In this document: piece after piece, positions 36,310-45,233 of the stretch | Numbering within the stretch: the stretch's first letter is position 1 | Layout: each line of letters opens with the position of its first letter | Source: Bacteroidales bacterium | Lineage (GTDB): Bacteria > Bacteroidota > Bacteroidia > Bacteroidales > Lentimicrobiaceae | NCBI GenBank assembly: GCA_022837485.1 | Contig: JALHHH010000009.1 | Location: 1 to 64,000, forward strand | DNA: 64,000 bases | Reading direction: 5' to 3' | Program-made: the position numbers and the translations under genes | Notes under the pieces: generated by a model | What the model was told of the DNA's origin: nothing | The model's input: only the letters and a program-made list of their open reading frames with translations | The model's database searches: none

Positions 36310-36930
36310 ATGAAAAAAATAAGCCGGTATTTCATTTTATTACTAGCAGTAACGGCATTATCGTGCTCGCAAAAGAAACAGGAAGCACCGTCCTGCTGCA
36401 GCACAAAACAACACGAAAGTCCGGAACCTCTTCCGGCGGTATCCGGGGAATCCCTGTTCCTGCTCGACAGCAAATGGGAAACTTATCGCAACGACACGCT
36501 GAAGTTTGAAGATCTGGCAGGAAAACCGGTTGTGGCAGCCATGATCTTTACCAACTGCCCGTCGGCCTGCCCCAGAATAGTTGCGGATATGAAGATCCTT
36601 GAAGAGGGTCTCACCACCGCCGAGAGGGAGCAGGTAAGGTTTCTGCTGATCAGCATGGACCCGAAGCGCGACAACCCTGAACAGATGCAGAAATTCGCAT
36701 CCGATCACCGCCTGAATCCGGACTGGATTATGATTCGCTCGGATCGGATGGCTACGCTTGAAATGGCAAATGTACTCGGGGTGCGCATTAATCCGCTGGA
36801 TGACGGAGGTTTTGATCACAGCAATACCATTCATATCCTGAATAAAACCGGGGAAATTGCCTATCAGCAGCACGGACTCGCCTTAGAACCAACCGAATTA
36901 CTGAAGCAAATCAGAACATTAATAAATTAA
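36310..36930 (+). CDS. SCO/SenC-family copper chaperone lipoprotein
   Basis: A 206-residue thioredoxin-fold protein that delivers copper to envelope enzymes. A lipobox is at ALSC (Cys19), followed by an unusual CC pair (residues 29-30). The copper site is visible: TNCPSACP (Cys83 and Cys87) and His171 in GGFDHSNTIHIL. The position 49 bases after the SUMF1-like gene in the nirK operon makes NirK its most likely client, although SCO proteins usually serve cytochrome oxidase. Confidence 0.93.
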   Translation: MKKISRYFILLLAVTALSCSQKKQEAPSCCSTKQHESPEPLPAVSGESLFLLDSKWETYRNDTLKFEDLAGKPVVAAMIFTNCPSACPRIVADMKILEEGLTTAEREQVRFLLISMDPKRDNPEQMQKFASDHRLNPDWIMIRSDRMATLEMANVLGVRINPLDDGGFDHSNTIHILNKTGEIAYQQHGLALEPTELLKQIRTLIN

Positions 36931-37019
36931 AAATAACCCCTGCGTGTAATTGCTAAGTAAGATATTTTTACATAGGTGATTAATTTTTAAATAATCAGGC
37001 ACCGAGAGGCGTAATTATT

Positions 37020-37027
37020 TATTTTTG
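37020..37027 (+). promoter_or_regulatory. Possible -7 box for the membrane histidine kinase
   Basis: TATTTTTG, a full TAnnTTTG match, 101 bases before the chosen ATG. The -33 region shows no TTG at a normal distance. Confidence 0.4.
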
Positions 37028-37128
37028 CATCTTCATAGACAGAATTTTTTCGTTTGCCGACAGGATGTATTACTCATACGGTTAACGGTAAAAAAAGCAT
37101 ACATCCATTCAATCCGGGGACAGGGCAT

Positions 37129-38520
37129 ATGAGATTACAATGGCAGAAATTTTTAAGGGAAGCAAAGCCCACATCCGAAGAACTGTCCGGGTTCAGCCAG
37201 GAGGTTTTAAAGACCAATTTAGTCCGTTTAAACTACCTCGCCTATTTGGGAGCCCTGGTTACGTTGTTTCACGTCATCATTTTCCGCCTGGGTATGGAAA
37301 CAGCCGATCCCATACAATATTCCTGGCGCGAAGGGATTGTATTTTCGCATCTGACACTTTTCTTCTATTTTATTCTCCTTGCGATTGCCATTGCCGTCCA
37401 TCGCCGGAAAAGGGGAAGTGCATCCCGCATTACCGGGGTTTTGCCTCACGCAACATTCATCGTCCTTATTATCATGGGATCCTGGATTACCGGATTCGAT
37501 CAGATTATAACCGATGCCATCACCCCATTTCTGGTTGTTACCTTGCTAACTGCCATATTTATACTTACCAGACCGTGGTATGTAACGATCTATCTGCTGA
37601 CTGGATTAGCCTTTCTGATATTTTTTCTTTACCGGTATCAGGAAAATCCCGACATAGCTCTTTCCAATATTTTTAACGGACTCACCATAACAGCCATCGG
37701 CTGGGCTTTATCGCACATATTCTGGCGTAATTTTCTTCTCCGGTTCAGAAGCGATCGTGTGATAGCCAGTCAGCAGGAAGAAATGCGCCAACAGAACATA
37801 CGTCTGCAAAAAGTCGCCAGTGAGCTGAAACAGGCAAACAATACCAAACTAAGACTTTTTTCGGTTATATCACACGACCTTCGGGGGCCTCTGGCAAACC
37901 TGAATCAACTCATTCAGCTTGTTCAGAACGAAGACCTTTCGGAGGAAACATTCCGGGAGTTGCTGATAGAACTGGGAAGCCAGTCGTACTCCAATTCCGA
38001 CCTTCTCGAAAACCTTCTCAATTATGCAAAAAACAGCCTGAAAGGCAACAACATCACTCCGGAAGAAATTAATATCAGAAATCTTGCCGATGGAATTGCA
38101 GAGCTGTACGACCTTCAGGCCAGAAACAAAAAACTAAAAATTGCAAACAGGATAGATCCTTCTTTAAGGGTAAAGGGCGACAAGGCCATGATTTCCCTGA
38201 TTATAAGAAATCTCATCTCCAATGCATTGAAGTTTTCTCCTGCGGGAGGATTAATCACTCTCGAAAGCCGGTCCGGGGGAGCCATGTGCCGTGTAACGGT
38301 TACCGATGAAGGCGTGGGAATACCCGAGGCCAGATTGCCACTTATCTTTGACGACCTTACATACAGCACACCGGGAACTGAAGGAGAAAAAGGATCCGGA
38401 CTCGGACTCATGCTTATTAAAGAATTTGCCCTGATGAACGGGGGAGAAACCGGGGTTGAAAGTCAGCCCGGAAAAGGCAGCAGTTTCTGGTTCACCATTC
38501 CTTTATCCCAAAGCGAGTAA
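37129..38520 (+). CDS. Membrane-bound sensor histidine kinase
   Basis: A 463-residue kinase. About six hydrophobic segments fill residues 38-205 (YLAYLGALVTLFHVIIFRLG, LTLFFYFILLAIAIAVH, TFIVLIIMGSWITGF, FLVVTLLTAIFILTR and others), then a coiled coil, the H-box SVISHDLRGPLANLNQL, and an ATPase domain with N-box (LISNALKFSPAG), G1 (DEGVGIP) and G2 (GSGLGLMLI). The 5' end is uncertain: the frame is open to a TTG at 37054, but ATG 37129 is the first good start. No response regulator is adjacent. It lies about 200 bases after the SCO gene and could sense a condition linked to denitrification; this is inference. Confidence 0.88.
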   Translation: MRLQWQKFLREAKPTSEELSGFSQEVLKTNLVRLNYLAYLGALVTLFHVIIFRLGMETADPIQYSWREGIVFSHLTLFFYFILLAIAIAVHRRKRGSASRITGVLPHATFIVLIIMGSWITGFDQIITDAITPFLVVTLLTAIFILTRPWYVTIYLLTGLAFLIFFLYRYQENPDIALSNIFNGLTITAIGWALSHIFWRNFLLRFRSDRVIASQQEEMRQQNIRLQKVASELKQANNTKLRLFSVISHDLRGPLANLNQLIQLVQNEDLSEETFRELLIELGSQSYSNSDLLENLLNYAKNSLKGNNITPEEINIRNLADGIAELYDLQARNKKLKIANRIDPSLRVKGDKAMISLIIRNLISNALKFSPAGGLITLESRSGGAMCRVTVTDEGVGIPEARLPLIFDDLTYSTPGTEGEKGSGLGLMLIKEFALMNGGETGVESQPGKGSSFWFTIPLSQSE

Positions 38521-38611
38521 TATTTATTCCGCTATCCGCGAAAGCGGATGCTTATGCAACTGCCTCCGGAATTCACCAACAGGATTACTCAACCATACTT
38601 TGCGAATTAAA

Positions 38612-38642
38612 ATACCGGACCGGCAGCTGACCGGACCGGTAT
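38612..38642. terminator. Stem-loop between convergent kinase and beta-mannosidase genes
   Basis: ATACCGG-A-CCGG pairs with CCGG-A-CCGGTAT around a 7-base loop, with one A/A mismatch. It abuts the stop codon of the minus-strand GH2 gene; the flanking AATTAAAAT gives a weak T-run on the minus strand. Confidence 0.55.
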
Positions 38643-41236
38643 CAGCGCATGGTCTGCTGCAGATGAAGCGTCCGGAATCCCTTTTCAAACTCCTCCCAGC
38701 TCAGGGTTGAAGGACAACGGATCAGGCGCGTTTCGCCCGGCTCCATATCGAAGAAGTTATCTGAAAACAGGGCATTATCGCCATCGCTGATCAGCATCAG
38801 GTTTTTACATAGCCTTGTGGATGTTACTTCAATCACAATTTCATCTCCTCTCCTGCTCACCCTGGTTTTTAAACCGGGATCCGGAAGCTTAAGGCTGGCA
38901 GGTTTTACAAAATAAACGAACTCGCGGTCGATCACCGAGGTTCCCGACATTAGCTTGACAGTAAATACCACCTCATTTTCGCGATAGGAAAGTGGCAGAT
39001 CCTTAAGATCCAGACTGTAAACAAGGGAAGAGCCGTTAGCAGGCATATTCACCTTCACGGCACGATTCCAAAGTGAGTTTCCGCTGAAGTCGCTCAGGTT
39101 CATGCGCAAAATGGCACTTTTCTTCTCCTTGAGGTCAGAAACCCCGTAAATCAAAATTTTATCGCCTTCCGGAACAACGTTCACGATCTGATTTTTACAC
39201 GCTTCTTTGGCATAATAATGCAAGGCTTTCCAGCGCTTGTAATAGTCGATACCCGACCAGGAAGCTACCGGCCAGCAATCGTTCAGCTGCCAGTAGAGAG
39301 AACCCATACAATAGGGCATATCGCTCCGGTGGGTCTTCAGTGCCATCTTTATGGCATCGGCCTGGAGTAGTTGTCCGACGTACAGCAGGTGTTCAAAATT
39401 CTCAGGCACCCGGTAATCCTGTTCCATGTACTGGCGGATGCGCAGGTTTCCTATACCGCTGCGCTGATGAGCCGCCATTACCTCCGATTCTATATCCCAG
39501 TCGCCGGGAAGGGTATAATTTTTTACGCTGTTGAACTCGGGGAAGGACTGAAATCCGTATTCGCTCATAAAGCGGGCCCGGTATTTCCGGTAATCGCTGA
39601 ACGGTTCCTGTCCGTGCCACACGCCCCAGTAGTGCATATCGCCCGAATTGCTCTGATAATTGGAAACCTTGTACAGTCCAGCGGAAGGGGAAGAATGCCA
39701 GTACGGCTGATTGCCCGTGAAATTTTCAACCACGGAAGGCAGAATGCGATGAAAAAGGGTATCGTAAGCCTGCCAGATAACGCGGCGTTGCTCTGTATTG
39801 TAAAGTTCTTTCCACCCCCACCCCCTGTTTTCGTGACCTTCGGCCCAGGCGATTTCAATTTCGTTGTTTCCGCACCAAAGGGCAATGCAGGCGTGGTTAC
39901 GCAGTCGTTTTACATTGTCTTCGGCTTCCCGGCGGACATTATTTAAAAAACCGGGATCGCCGGGGTACATACTACAGGCAAACATAAAATCCTGCCACAC
40001 CATAATGCCATAACGGTCGCATAACTCGTAGAAAAGATCGTCCTCATACACACCGCCGCCCCAGACCCTGAGCATGTTCATATTGGCATCGGCAGCCGAT
40101 TTAACAATAAACTCAAGGGTTTCGGGTGAAACTCGCGGCAGGAAGACGTCGTTGGGGATATAATTGGCTCCTTTGGCAAAAACCGGGCGTCCGTTCACCT
40201 CAAAATAAAAACTCTCGCCCGTTCCCTTACGGTCGGCTTCGCGCACCAGACGTATGGTGCGAATACCTATCCGTTCTTCAAAACTGTGGATGACAGTTCC
40301 GTCACGACTGAGTTTTAGGTTTATTGTGTAAAGATGCGGCTCCCCCAGTCCGTTAGGCCACCACAACTCCGGATTATTCAGCACAAAGTCAACAGACTGT
40401 TTTTGATACCCTTTCCCAAGCTGCACGGGAACCGACTTCATTTCCTGCCCGTCGATTGAGGCCGTCAGCGTATAGCTTCCGGGGGTTTCGCAATCTATTT
40501 CGGCTTCTGCGGTAACCTTTACAGCATTTTTACCGGCCGGTTTCTGTATAACGTGTACCGCATCCAGTCGGGCATCGGACCACGATTCCAGGTATATCGG
40601 CCGCCAGATTCCGGAAGTAACCAGCCGCGGCCCCCAGTCCCAGCCGAAATGATAACCCGCTTTTCTGGTAAAGATACTCACCTGGTTTGGTCCCATCCCA
40701 CCTGCAACCGACTGATCGTTGGATGCCGGCAGCGGGAATCCGAAATCTTCCTGCTTTTCCATCCCTTTCAGTACGGGAGAAGTAAAAAATATTTTCAGGC
40801 GATTCGTTCCCGGTTTCAGGGCGCGACTCACATCCACCCTCCAGGTAACGAACATATTATCGGCCTCCAGGATATTCTGACCGTTTAAAAATACTGCGGC
40901 ATAGGTATCGAGGCCTTCAAACACGAGGTGGTGATTGATAAAATTCAGGTGGGAATCATCCATCGCAAAGGTAGTTTCGTATTCCCAGTTAACCTTATCG
41001 ATCCATTGAACGTCCCGTTCGTTCAACCGGTAATAGGGATCCTGTATTATTCCGGCTGCCATCAGGTCGGTATGCACGGTACCGGGAACCTGTGCCGGAG
41101 TCCATGGAAGGGTTCCGGCCTGCCTGAAAAGCCAGCCGTTGCCGAGCGACTGTCGTTGAACCAACTGCTGTGCCCCGCCGAACACGGAACAAAACAAAAA
41201 TGCACTCGTAAGGATGATTGAAGTACGTAATTTCAT
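38642..41236 (-). CDS. Secreted glycoside hydrolase family 2 beta-mannosidase
   Basis: Removes beta-1,4-linked mannose residues from the ends of mannans or N-glycans, probably in the periplasm. The 864-residue protein has a signal peptide (IILTSAFLFCSVFGGAQ), an N-terminal jelly-roll (GNGWLFRQAGTLPWTPAQVP), an immunoglobulin-like middle domain and a TIM barrel with the acid/base Glu in ALWCGNNEIEIAW and the nucleophile Glu in FMSEYGFQSFPEF. MLRVWGGGVYEDDLFYELCD is typical of GH2 mannosidases. It is a single gene; no mannan utilisation genes are adjacent. Confidence 0.93.
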   Translation of the reverse strand: MKLRTSIILTSAFLFCSVFGGAQQLVQRQSLGNGWLFRQAGTLPWTPAQVPGTVHTDLMAAGIIQDPYYRLNERDVQWIDKVNWEYETTFAMDDSHLNFINHHLVFEGLDTYAAVFLNGQNILEADNMFVTWRVDVSRALKPGTNRLKIFFTSPVLKGMEKQEDFGFPLPASNDQSVAGGMGPNQVSIFTRKAGYHFGWDWGPRLVTSGIWRPIYLESWSDARLDAVHVIQKPAGKNAVKVTAEAEIDCETPGSYTLTASIDGQEMKSVPVQLGKGYQKQSVDFVLNNPELWWPNGLGEPHLYTINLKLSRDGTVIHSFEERIGIRTIRLVREADRKGTGESFYFEVNGRPVFAKGANYIPNDVFLPRVSPETLEFIVKSAADANMNMLRVWGGGVYEDDLFYELCDRYGIMVWQDFMFACSMYPGDPGFLNNVRREAEDNVKRLRNHACIALWCGNNEIEIAWAEGHENRGWGWKELYNTEQRRVIWQAYDTLFHRILPSVVENFTGNQPYWHSSPSAGLYKVSNYQSNSGDMHYWGVWHGQEPFSDYRKYRARFMSEYGFQSFPEFNSVKNYTLPGDWDIESEVMAAHQRSGIGNLRIRQYMEQDYRVPENFEHLLYVGQLLQADAIKMALKTHRSDMPYCMGSLYWQLNDCWPVASWSGIDYYKRWKALHYYAKEACKNQIVNVVPEGDKILIYGVSDLKEKKSAILRMNLSDFSGNSLWNRAVKVNMPANGSSLVYSLDLKDLPLSYRENEVVFTVKLMSGTSVIDREFVYFVKPASLKLPDPGLKTRVSRRGDEIVIEVTSTRLCKNLMLISDGDNALFSDNFFDMEPGETRLIRCPSTLSWEEFEKGFRTLHLQQTMR

Positions 41237-41537
41237 CTGAACGATCCGATTTTATTGCCGGTAAAAAATTGCTCAGACCCAGCTTGCCTGAATGGGCAGC
41301 AATTCCGGAAGTTAATACAAATGCCGGGAGTACGTCACAGAATCCAAACCTCCCGAAGCATGCGCAAGATAAGCAATATGATTGTTCGCATGATTACCGG
41401 GAATTTTTTTATACGATAAAAGGGGATATCGCCGGAGGAAAGAAAATGGCCGGGCAAAAACATACCGACCCTGCGGTCGTGCAGGGCAGGCTTTGGCGGC
41501 AAACGCCTCCGCAATCATACGGAAGACAACGACAGCA
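41237..41537. other. Intergenic region between two minus-strand genes
   Basis: Holds a hairpin CCCTGC/GCAGGG (41469-41486, 6-base loop) downstream of the GNAT gene, and a second small stem GGCG/CGCC just after. On the minus strand no T-run follows directly, so this is only a weak terminator candidate. No promoter match for the GH2 gene was found. The plus-strand open frame across it has no recognisable content. Confidence 0.4.
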
Positions 41538-41819
41538 CTAATTCAGCCCGAAGACCGATAGGTATTGCCATTCTTTGTTTACTTTTAAAAATCGGATAAC
41601 CGCCGGGTGTGAGGGCTTTATCCGGTATCCTTTCATTGCGGCATAATGAATCCCGTAAAGAATGAGCTCACTGGCAAATCCTTTCCCTTTCATCAATTCA
41701 GGAACAAATGCATTGTAAAGATCCAGCACTTCACCACTCAGGCGGTATGCCAGAAAAGATTCAACACCACAATGATTAATGACAAACCGGTCTCCGGTAT
41801 CAATGATCATATTCTTCAT
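41538..41819 (-). CDS. Small GNAT-family N-acetyltransferase (YjdJ/NATD1 type)
   Basis: A 93-residue protein of the short GNAT group. It has the acceptor-fold strand ESFLAYRLSGEVLDLYNAFV, the acetyl-CoA-binding PELMKGKGFASELILYGIHY (Q/R-x-x-G-x-G/A type, here KGKGFA) and the C-terminal GYRIKPSHPAVIRFLKVNKE where the Cys of many relatives (usually C-P-x-V) is replaced by His-Pro. The substrate is unknown. It is monocistronic. Confidence 0.8.
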   Translation of the reverse strand: MKNMIIDTGDRFVINHCGVESFLAYRLSGEVLDLYNAFVPELMKGKGFASELILYGIHYAAMKGYRIKPSHPAVIRFLKVNKEWQYLSVFGLN

Positions 41820-42211
41820 AAATAAATCTGGTTACTGGCATTAAAAATTGGTGATTAAATTTACGACACAAATGCACAAAAACTTCACCTGAAGCATCAA
41901 AATACGTATAAATACTACCTGTAAGCGATGACCTCCGTGAAGTGCCCTATACTAAAAATCCAGTTGTTTTTACATACTGTTTTTAACGTAATTACACCCC
42001 CTTTCATCTCTTCCATATTTAATCACAATTTTCAAGCAGTGGGTTTTTAAAAAATTATCAAATACAAATAGTACGGTTAAAATCTCCTGAACAATTCTTT
42101 GGGAGCGCTGTTTGCAGATATCCTTTTTGATTTTAACATTTCCGGCAGCATAGCATTCATTTTCCGGTATCATCAAAAAAGCTGAGAACATTGCCTTTAC
42201 GGAAAAATAGC
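41820..42211. other. AT-rich intergenic region upstream of metK
   Basis: About 390 bases between the divergent GNAT and metK genes. No gene, tRNA or repeat was seen. The metK promoter and leader lie just after it. Confidence 0.5.
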
Positions 42212-42219
42212 TACCTTTG
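42212..42219 (+). promoter_or_regulatory. -7 box of metK
   Basis: TACCTTTG matches TAnnTTTG. The start codon is 97 bases downstream, which leaves a structured leader of about 90 bases. Confidence 0.6.
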
Positions 42220-42223
42220 CCAA

Positions 42224-42280
42224 CCGGAATTCCGGAACTGTTCCGGGGGTTGCATTTCCCCGGAAGCAGGCACATTCCGG
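42224..42280 (+). promoter_or_regulatory. Structured 5' leader of metK with alternating CCGGAA/TTCCGG elements
   Basis: Six complementary hexamers alternate: CCGGAA at 42224 and 42232, TTCCGG at 42230 and 42241, CCGGAA at 42260, TTCCGG at 42275. One fold has a hairpin TTCCGGGG (42241-42248) / CCCCGGAA (42258-42265) with a 9-base loop, enclosed by CCGGAAT (42224-42230) / ATTCCGG (42274-42280). Other pairings are mutually exclusive with this. The position before SAM synthetase suggests a cis-acting regulatory RNA, but I do not recognise a known SAM riboswitch class. Confidence 0.5.
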
Positions 42281-42316
42281 ATTAAATTCACATCAACAAC
42301 TACAAAAAACATTGCA

Positions 42317-43642
42317 ATGGCTTATCTTTTCAGTTCAGAATCTGTTTCGGAGGGGCATCCCGACAAGGTTGCCGATCAGATATCTGATGCATTGCTTGAC
42401 GAATTTCTGCGTTACGATCCCAATTCGAAAGTAGCCTGCGAAACGCTGGTCACCACCGGACTTGTTGTCTGCAGCGGAGAGGTACTTACCGAAGGTTACG
42501 TTGATCTCCATAAGGTTGTCCGCCAAACCATTGCAGATATTGGATACACAAAAAACGAATATCGTTTCGAAAGCGAATCGTGCGGCATCATTTCCACCAT
42601 TCACGAGCAATCGGCCGACATTAACCGCGGCGTTGTGCGAAATACGCCCGAGGAGCAGGGTGCCGGCGATCAGGGGATGATGTTCGGGTATGCAACACGC
42701 GACATGGACAATATGATGCCCATGCCGGTAGAGCTTGCCCATATACTTCTGCAAACGCTTGCCGAAATCCGCAAGGAAGGAAAGGTAATGACCTATCTGA
42801 GGCCGGATTCAAAGTCACAGGTAACCATTGAATACGACGACAACAACCGCCCGGTTGGAATCCATACCATCGTAATCAGCACCCAGCACGACGACTTCGG
42901 CGACCGCACCCTGCCGGAAGATGTTGCCGACGAGAAAATGCGGGCCACAATTGAGCAGGACATACGTAACATACTTCTTCCCAGAGTTATAAAAGACCTT
43001 CCGGAGAGGGTTAAAATGCTTTTCAGAGACGATTACCGCCTGCTGGTGAACCCGACCGGAAAATTTGTTATCGGAGGCCCGCACGGCGATACCGGCCTTA
43101 CCGGACGCAAGATCATTGTCGACACTTACGGAGGCAAGGGAGCACACGGGGGAGGCGCCTTTTCGGGAAAAGATCCTTCGAAGGTTGACCGCTCCGCAGC
43201 CTATGCAGCACGTCATATTGCCAAAAACCTGGTTCATGCCGGCGTTGCCGATGAGGTGCTGGTACAGGTTGCCTATGCCATTGGCGTTGCCGAACCGGTT
43301 AGTCTATTTGTTAATACTTTCGGCACCGCCAGGGTAAAAGACGAGCACGGTAAAACGCTCACCGATGGTCAGATCAGCGCCGTTACAAAAAACATATTCG
43401 ACATGAAACCGTTTGCCATCATCGAACGGTTCGGATTACGGAATCCCATCTACACCCGGACAGCCAGCTACGGCCATTTCGGACGCGATTCGTACGAGGC
43501 TGAAGTGGAGGTTTATTTTAAGAATGACGACACCAGAGAAGTTGTTAAAAATGGCAAAACCCTATACTTTAAAAAGGTAAAATTTTTTGCGTGGGAAGAC
43601 ACCGATTACGCTGAGAAGGTGAAAAAAGCTTTCGGTATCTGA
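42317..43642 (+). CDS. metK: S-adenosylmethionine synthetase
   Basis: Makes S-adenosylmethionine from methionine and ATP. The 441-residue protein begins [20 protein letters not shown] and has [13 protein letters not shown] (about 116-128), and the second signature [20 protein letters not shown]. It is longer than the E. coli enzyme (384), as usual for the phylum, with an insertion in the middle. The frame is open 42 codons upstream, but that part is the structured leader and MAYLFSSES is the family start. A strong terminator follows 24 bases after the stop. Confidence 0.97.
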   Translation: MAYLFSSESVSEGHPDKVADQISDALLDEFLRYDPNSKVACETLVTTGLVVCSGEVLTEGYVDLHKVVRQTIADIGYTKNEYRFESESCGIISTIHEQSADINRGVVRNTPEEQGAGDQGMMFGYATRDMDNMMPMPVELAHILLQTLAEIRKEGKVMTYLRPDSKSQVTIEYDDNNRPVGIHTIVISTQHDDFGDRTLPEDVADEKMRATIEQDIRNILLPRVIKDLPERVKMLFRDDYRLLVNPTGKFVIGGPHGDTGLTGRKIIVDTYGGKGAHGGGAFSGKDPSKVDRSAAYAARHIAKNLVHAGVADEVLVQVAYAIGVAEPVSLFVNTFGTARVKDEHGKTLTDGQISAVTKNIFDMKPFAIIERFGLRNPIYTRTASYGHFGRDSYEAEVEVYFKNDDTREVVKNGKTLYFKKVKFFAWEDTDYAEKVKKAFGI

Positions 43643-43666
43643 TTATCTGACGTATACTAACTCCTG

Positions 43667-43693
43667 AAACCGGCTAAGGCCGGTTTTTTTCTT
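43667..43693 (+). terminator. Intrinsic terminator of metK
   Basis: AAACCGGC/GCCGGTTT stem of 8 bp with a TAAG loop followed by a run of T residues. Confidence 0.93.
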
Positions 43694-43775
43694 TCTTATT
43701 CTTACCGAAGCGGGGTTGTTTTAAACTCCCGTATGAAAACCGGCATCTCTGTAATCAATGATCCCTGACAGTATA

Positions 43776-43805
43776 AAAAAAGCCCTGCGAATGCAAGGCT
43801 TTTTT
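43776..43805. terminator. Bidirectional terminator between metK and the minus-strand T9SS gene
   Basis: AAAAAAGCC pairs with GGCTTTTTT; inside it TGC/GCA closes a GAAT loop past a C/A mismatch. A-run and T-run flanks suit both directions. It lies 38 bases from the stop of the minus-strand gene. Confidence 0.85.
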
Positions 43806-43843
43806 CGGTTAAACAAGTTGATACAAGCAGTCGTTGTACATTA

Positions 43844-44974
43844 TTAACGGTTAACAACAAATTTTCGTGTTGACACAGCCGAATTATTAACGGTAAGTGT
43901 GTAGAAATATACCCCGTTGCTGAGCGAAGAAACGTCGACGGTAACCTTGCCTTCGCTGTTTCCGAGCTGGTACTCGCGCATTTCATTTCCAAGCAGGTTA
44001 CTTATGCGGATGCTGGCGCTGGTGGTACCGGCGGGCAGGGTGTAATCTATAACGGTACTTCCGGTTGCGGGATTGGGGTAGGCATTTGACAGTCTGGCTG
44101 TTTTAGCGAGAGGTTTATCCACGCCGAGATAGCCAATGATAAAATTTACTTTAAAGGAAACGGTATCGTTGGGATTATCCACATTGTAGATGGTAAATAC
44201 CACGGCAGAGGTTCCCTGAACGCCGCCGTGCGTATAGTCGCCACGGAATGTAGCATCCGTTTCACCAGGATTGATGCTTACTGCATCGGGAGTATCGAAT
44301 ACAAAGGGCGGATAGCAGGCAGGACCCCAGCAGATGTTGGATGAAGTCAGGTTGAGCAGACCTATGTCGTATTTTCTGAACTTGGCGGATACCGGCACGG
44401 AGTTGATATTTTTAACAAGTACCGGGATTTCGGCGGGATCGTGGCTGGGCTCGTACTGCAGTGTTATTTCTGTGTCGTTGGCAATAACGTTGCCGTTGTA
44501 TGTAAGCTCGAAGGAATTCTCAAGGGTGGTCGCCACCACGAAATGCACGAATACTGAAGTGGAATCGGCCGGGTTGCTGGCATCAAAAAAGCTGAACAGT
44601 ACAGTAGATGTACCCTCAGCACCGCCGTGCGTATAATCGCCGCGGAACGATTCATTGGTTTCTCCCGGAGAAAGCCGGACGGATTCAGGTGTTTCATAAA
44701 CAAAAGGAGGAAAGCAGTTAACACCCCAGCAAATATTGGAATTTGTCCCACTAACCAGATCAAGGTCCGTTTTTCTGACCAGTACATCCATTGCTGAAGT
44801 ACTATTATTCAATACTGTAAGAATTAATTCAGCCGGATCGTGATCGGGCGAATTAACAACCGTAAGCTCCGAACCGTGAGGCACTGCAGCACCGTCTTTG
44901 AAAAGCTGAAGCGACTGCGCATGAAGCAATCCAAAAGCCATTACGGCAATTAGGGCAAGTAGTATTCTCTTCAT
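43844..44974 (-). CDS. T9SS-secreted protein with two tandem Cys-containing repeats
   Basis: A 376-residue exported protein of unknown function. A signal peptide (LLALIAVMAFGLLHAQ) is followed by two copies of a domain about 133 residues long; each contains SNICWGxxC(F/Y)PPFV (first at 79-91, second at 212-224), GET and FRGDYTHGGxxGTS. The spacing between the copies is exact (ICWG at 81 and 214). A type A C-terminal sorting domain follows (NAYPNPATGSTVIDYTLPAG, then GVYFYTLTV and STRKFVVNR). Two Cys per copy suggest a disulfide. It is divergent to another T9SS protein. Confidence 0.8.
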   Translation of the reverse strand: MKRILLALIAVMAFGLLHAQSLQLFKDGAAVPHGSELTVVNSPDHDPAELILTVLNNSTSAMDVLVRKTDLDLVSGTNSNICWGVNCFPPFVYETPESVRLSPGETNESFRGDYTHGGAEGTSTVLFSFFDASNPADSTSVFVHFVVATTLENSFELTYNGNVIANDTEITLQYEPSHDPAEIPVLVKNINSVPVSAKFRKYDIGLLNLTSSNICWGPACYPPFVFDTPDAVSINPGETDATFRGDYTHGGVQGTSAVVFTIYNVDNPNDTVSFKVNFIIGYLGVDKPLAKTARLSNAYPNPATGSTVIDYTLPAGTTSASIRISNLLGNEMREYQLGNSEGKVTVDVSSLSNGVYFYTLTVNNSAVSTRKFVVNR

Positions 44975-45233
44975 CTCGTTGAATTTTACCGGAAATTTTT
45001 ATCAAAAACCATGCTAAACACAGGCAAATTACCTGATTTTAACTTTTTGTAACAACTCCTGAATACTGAAAAAATTCAGCAGGAAGAAGCCGATACCTGC
45101 TACAAAACTAATAGAATAATTCCTGCTTCAACCGAAATCTTCAAAATTTTTTTTAAAAACTTTTAAGAAATCCGTTTACCTCTGCAAAAATGCAGATATT
45201 TGCATTCAACCACGAACCGAAAAACAATTCATT

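Noticed and set aside
41218..41541. 107-codon open frame on the plus strand across the GH2-GNAT gap
   Set aside because: No start signal, no recognisable features, and it overlaps the hairpin region and the 5' end of the GH2 gene in antisense.
42224..42280. metK leader considered as a known SAM riboswitch
   Set aside because: I could not match it to the conserved core of any SAM class I know, so it is reported only as a candidate structured leader.
42191..42316. 42-codon N-terminal extension of metK
   Set aside because: It is encoded by the structured leader and begins before the -7 box; the family start MAYLFSSES is at 42317.
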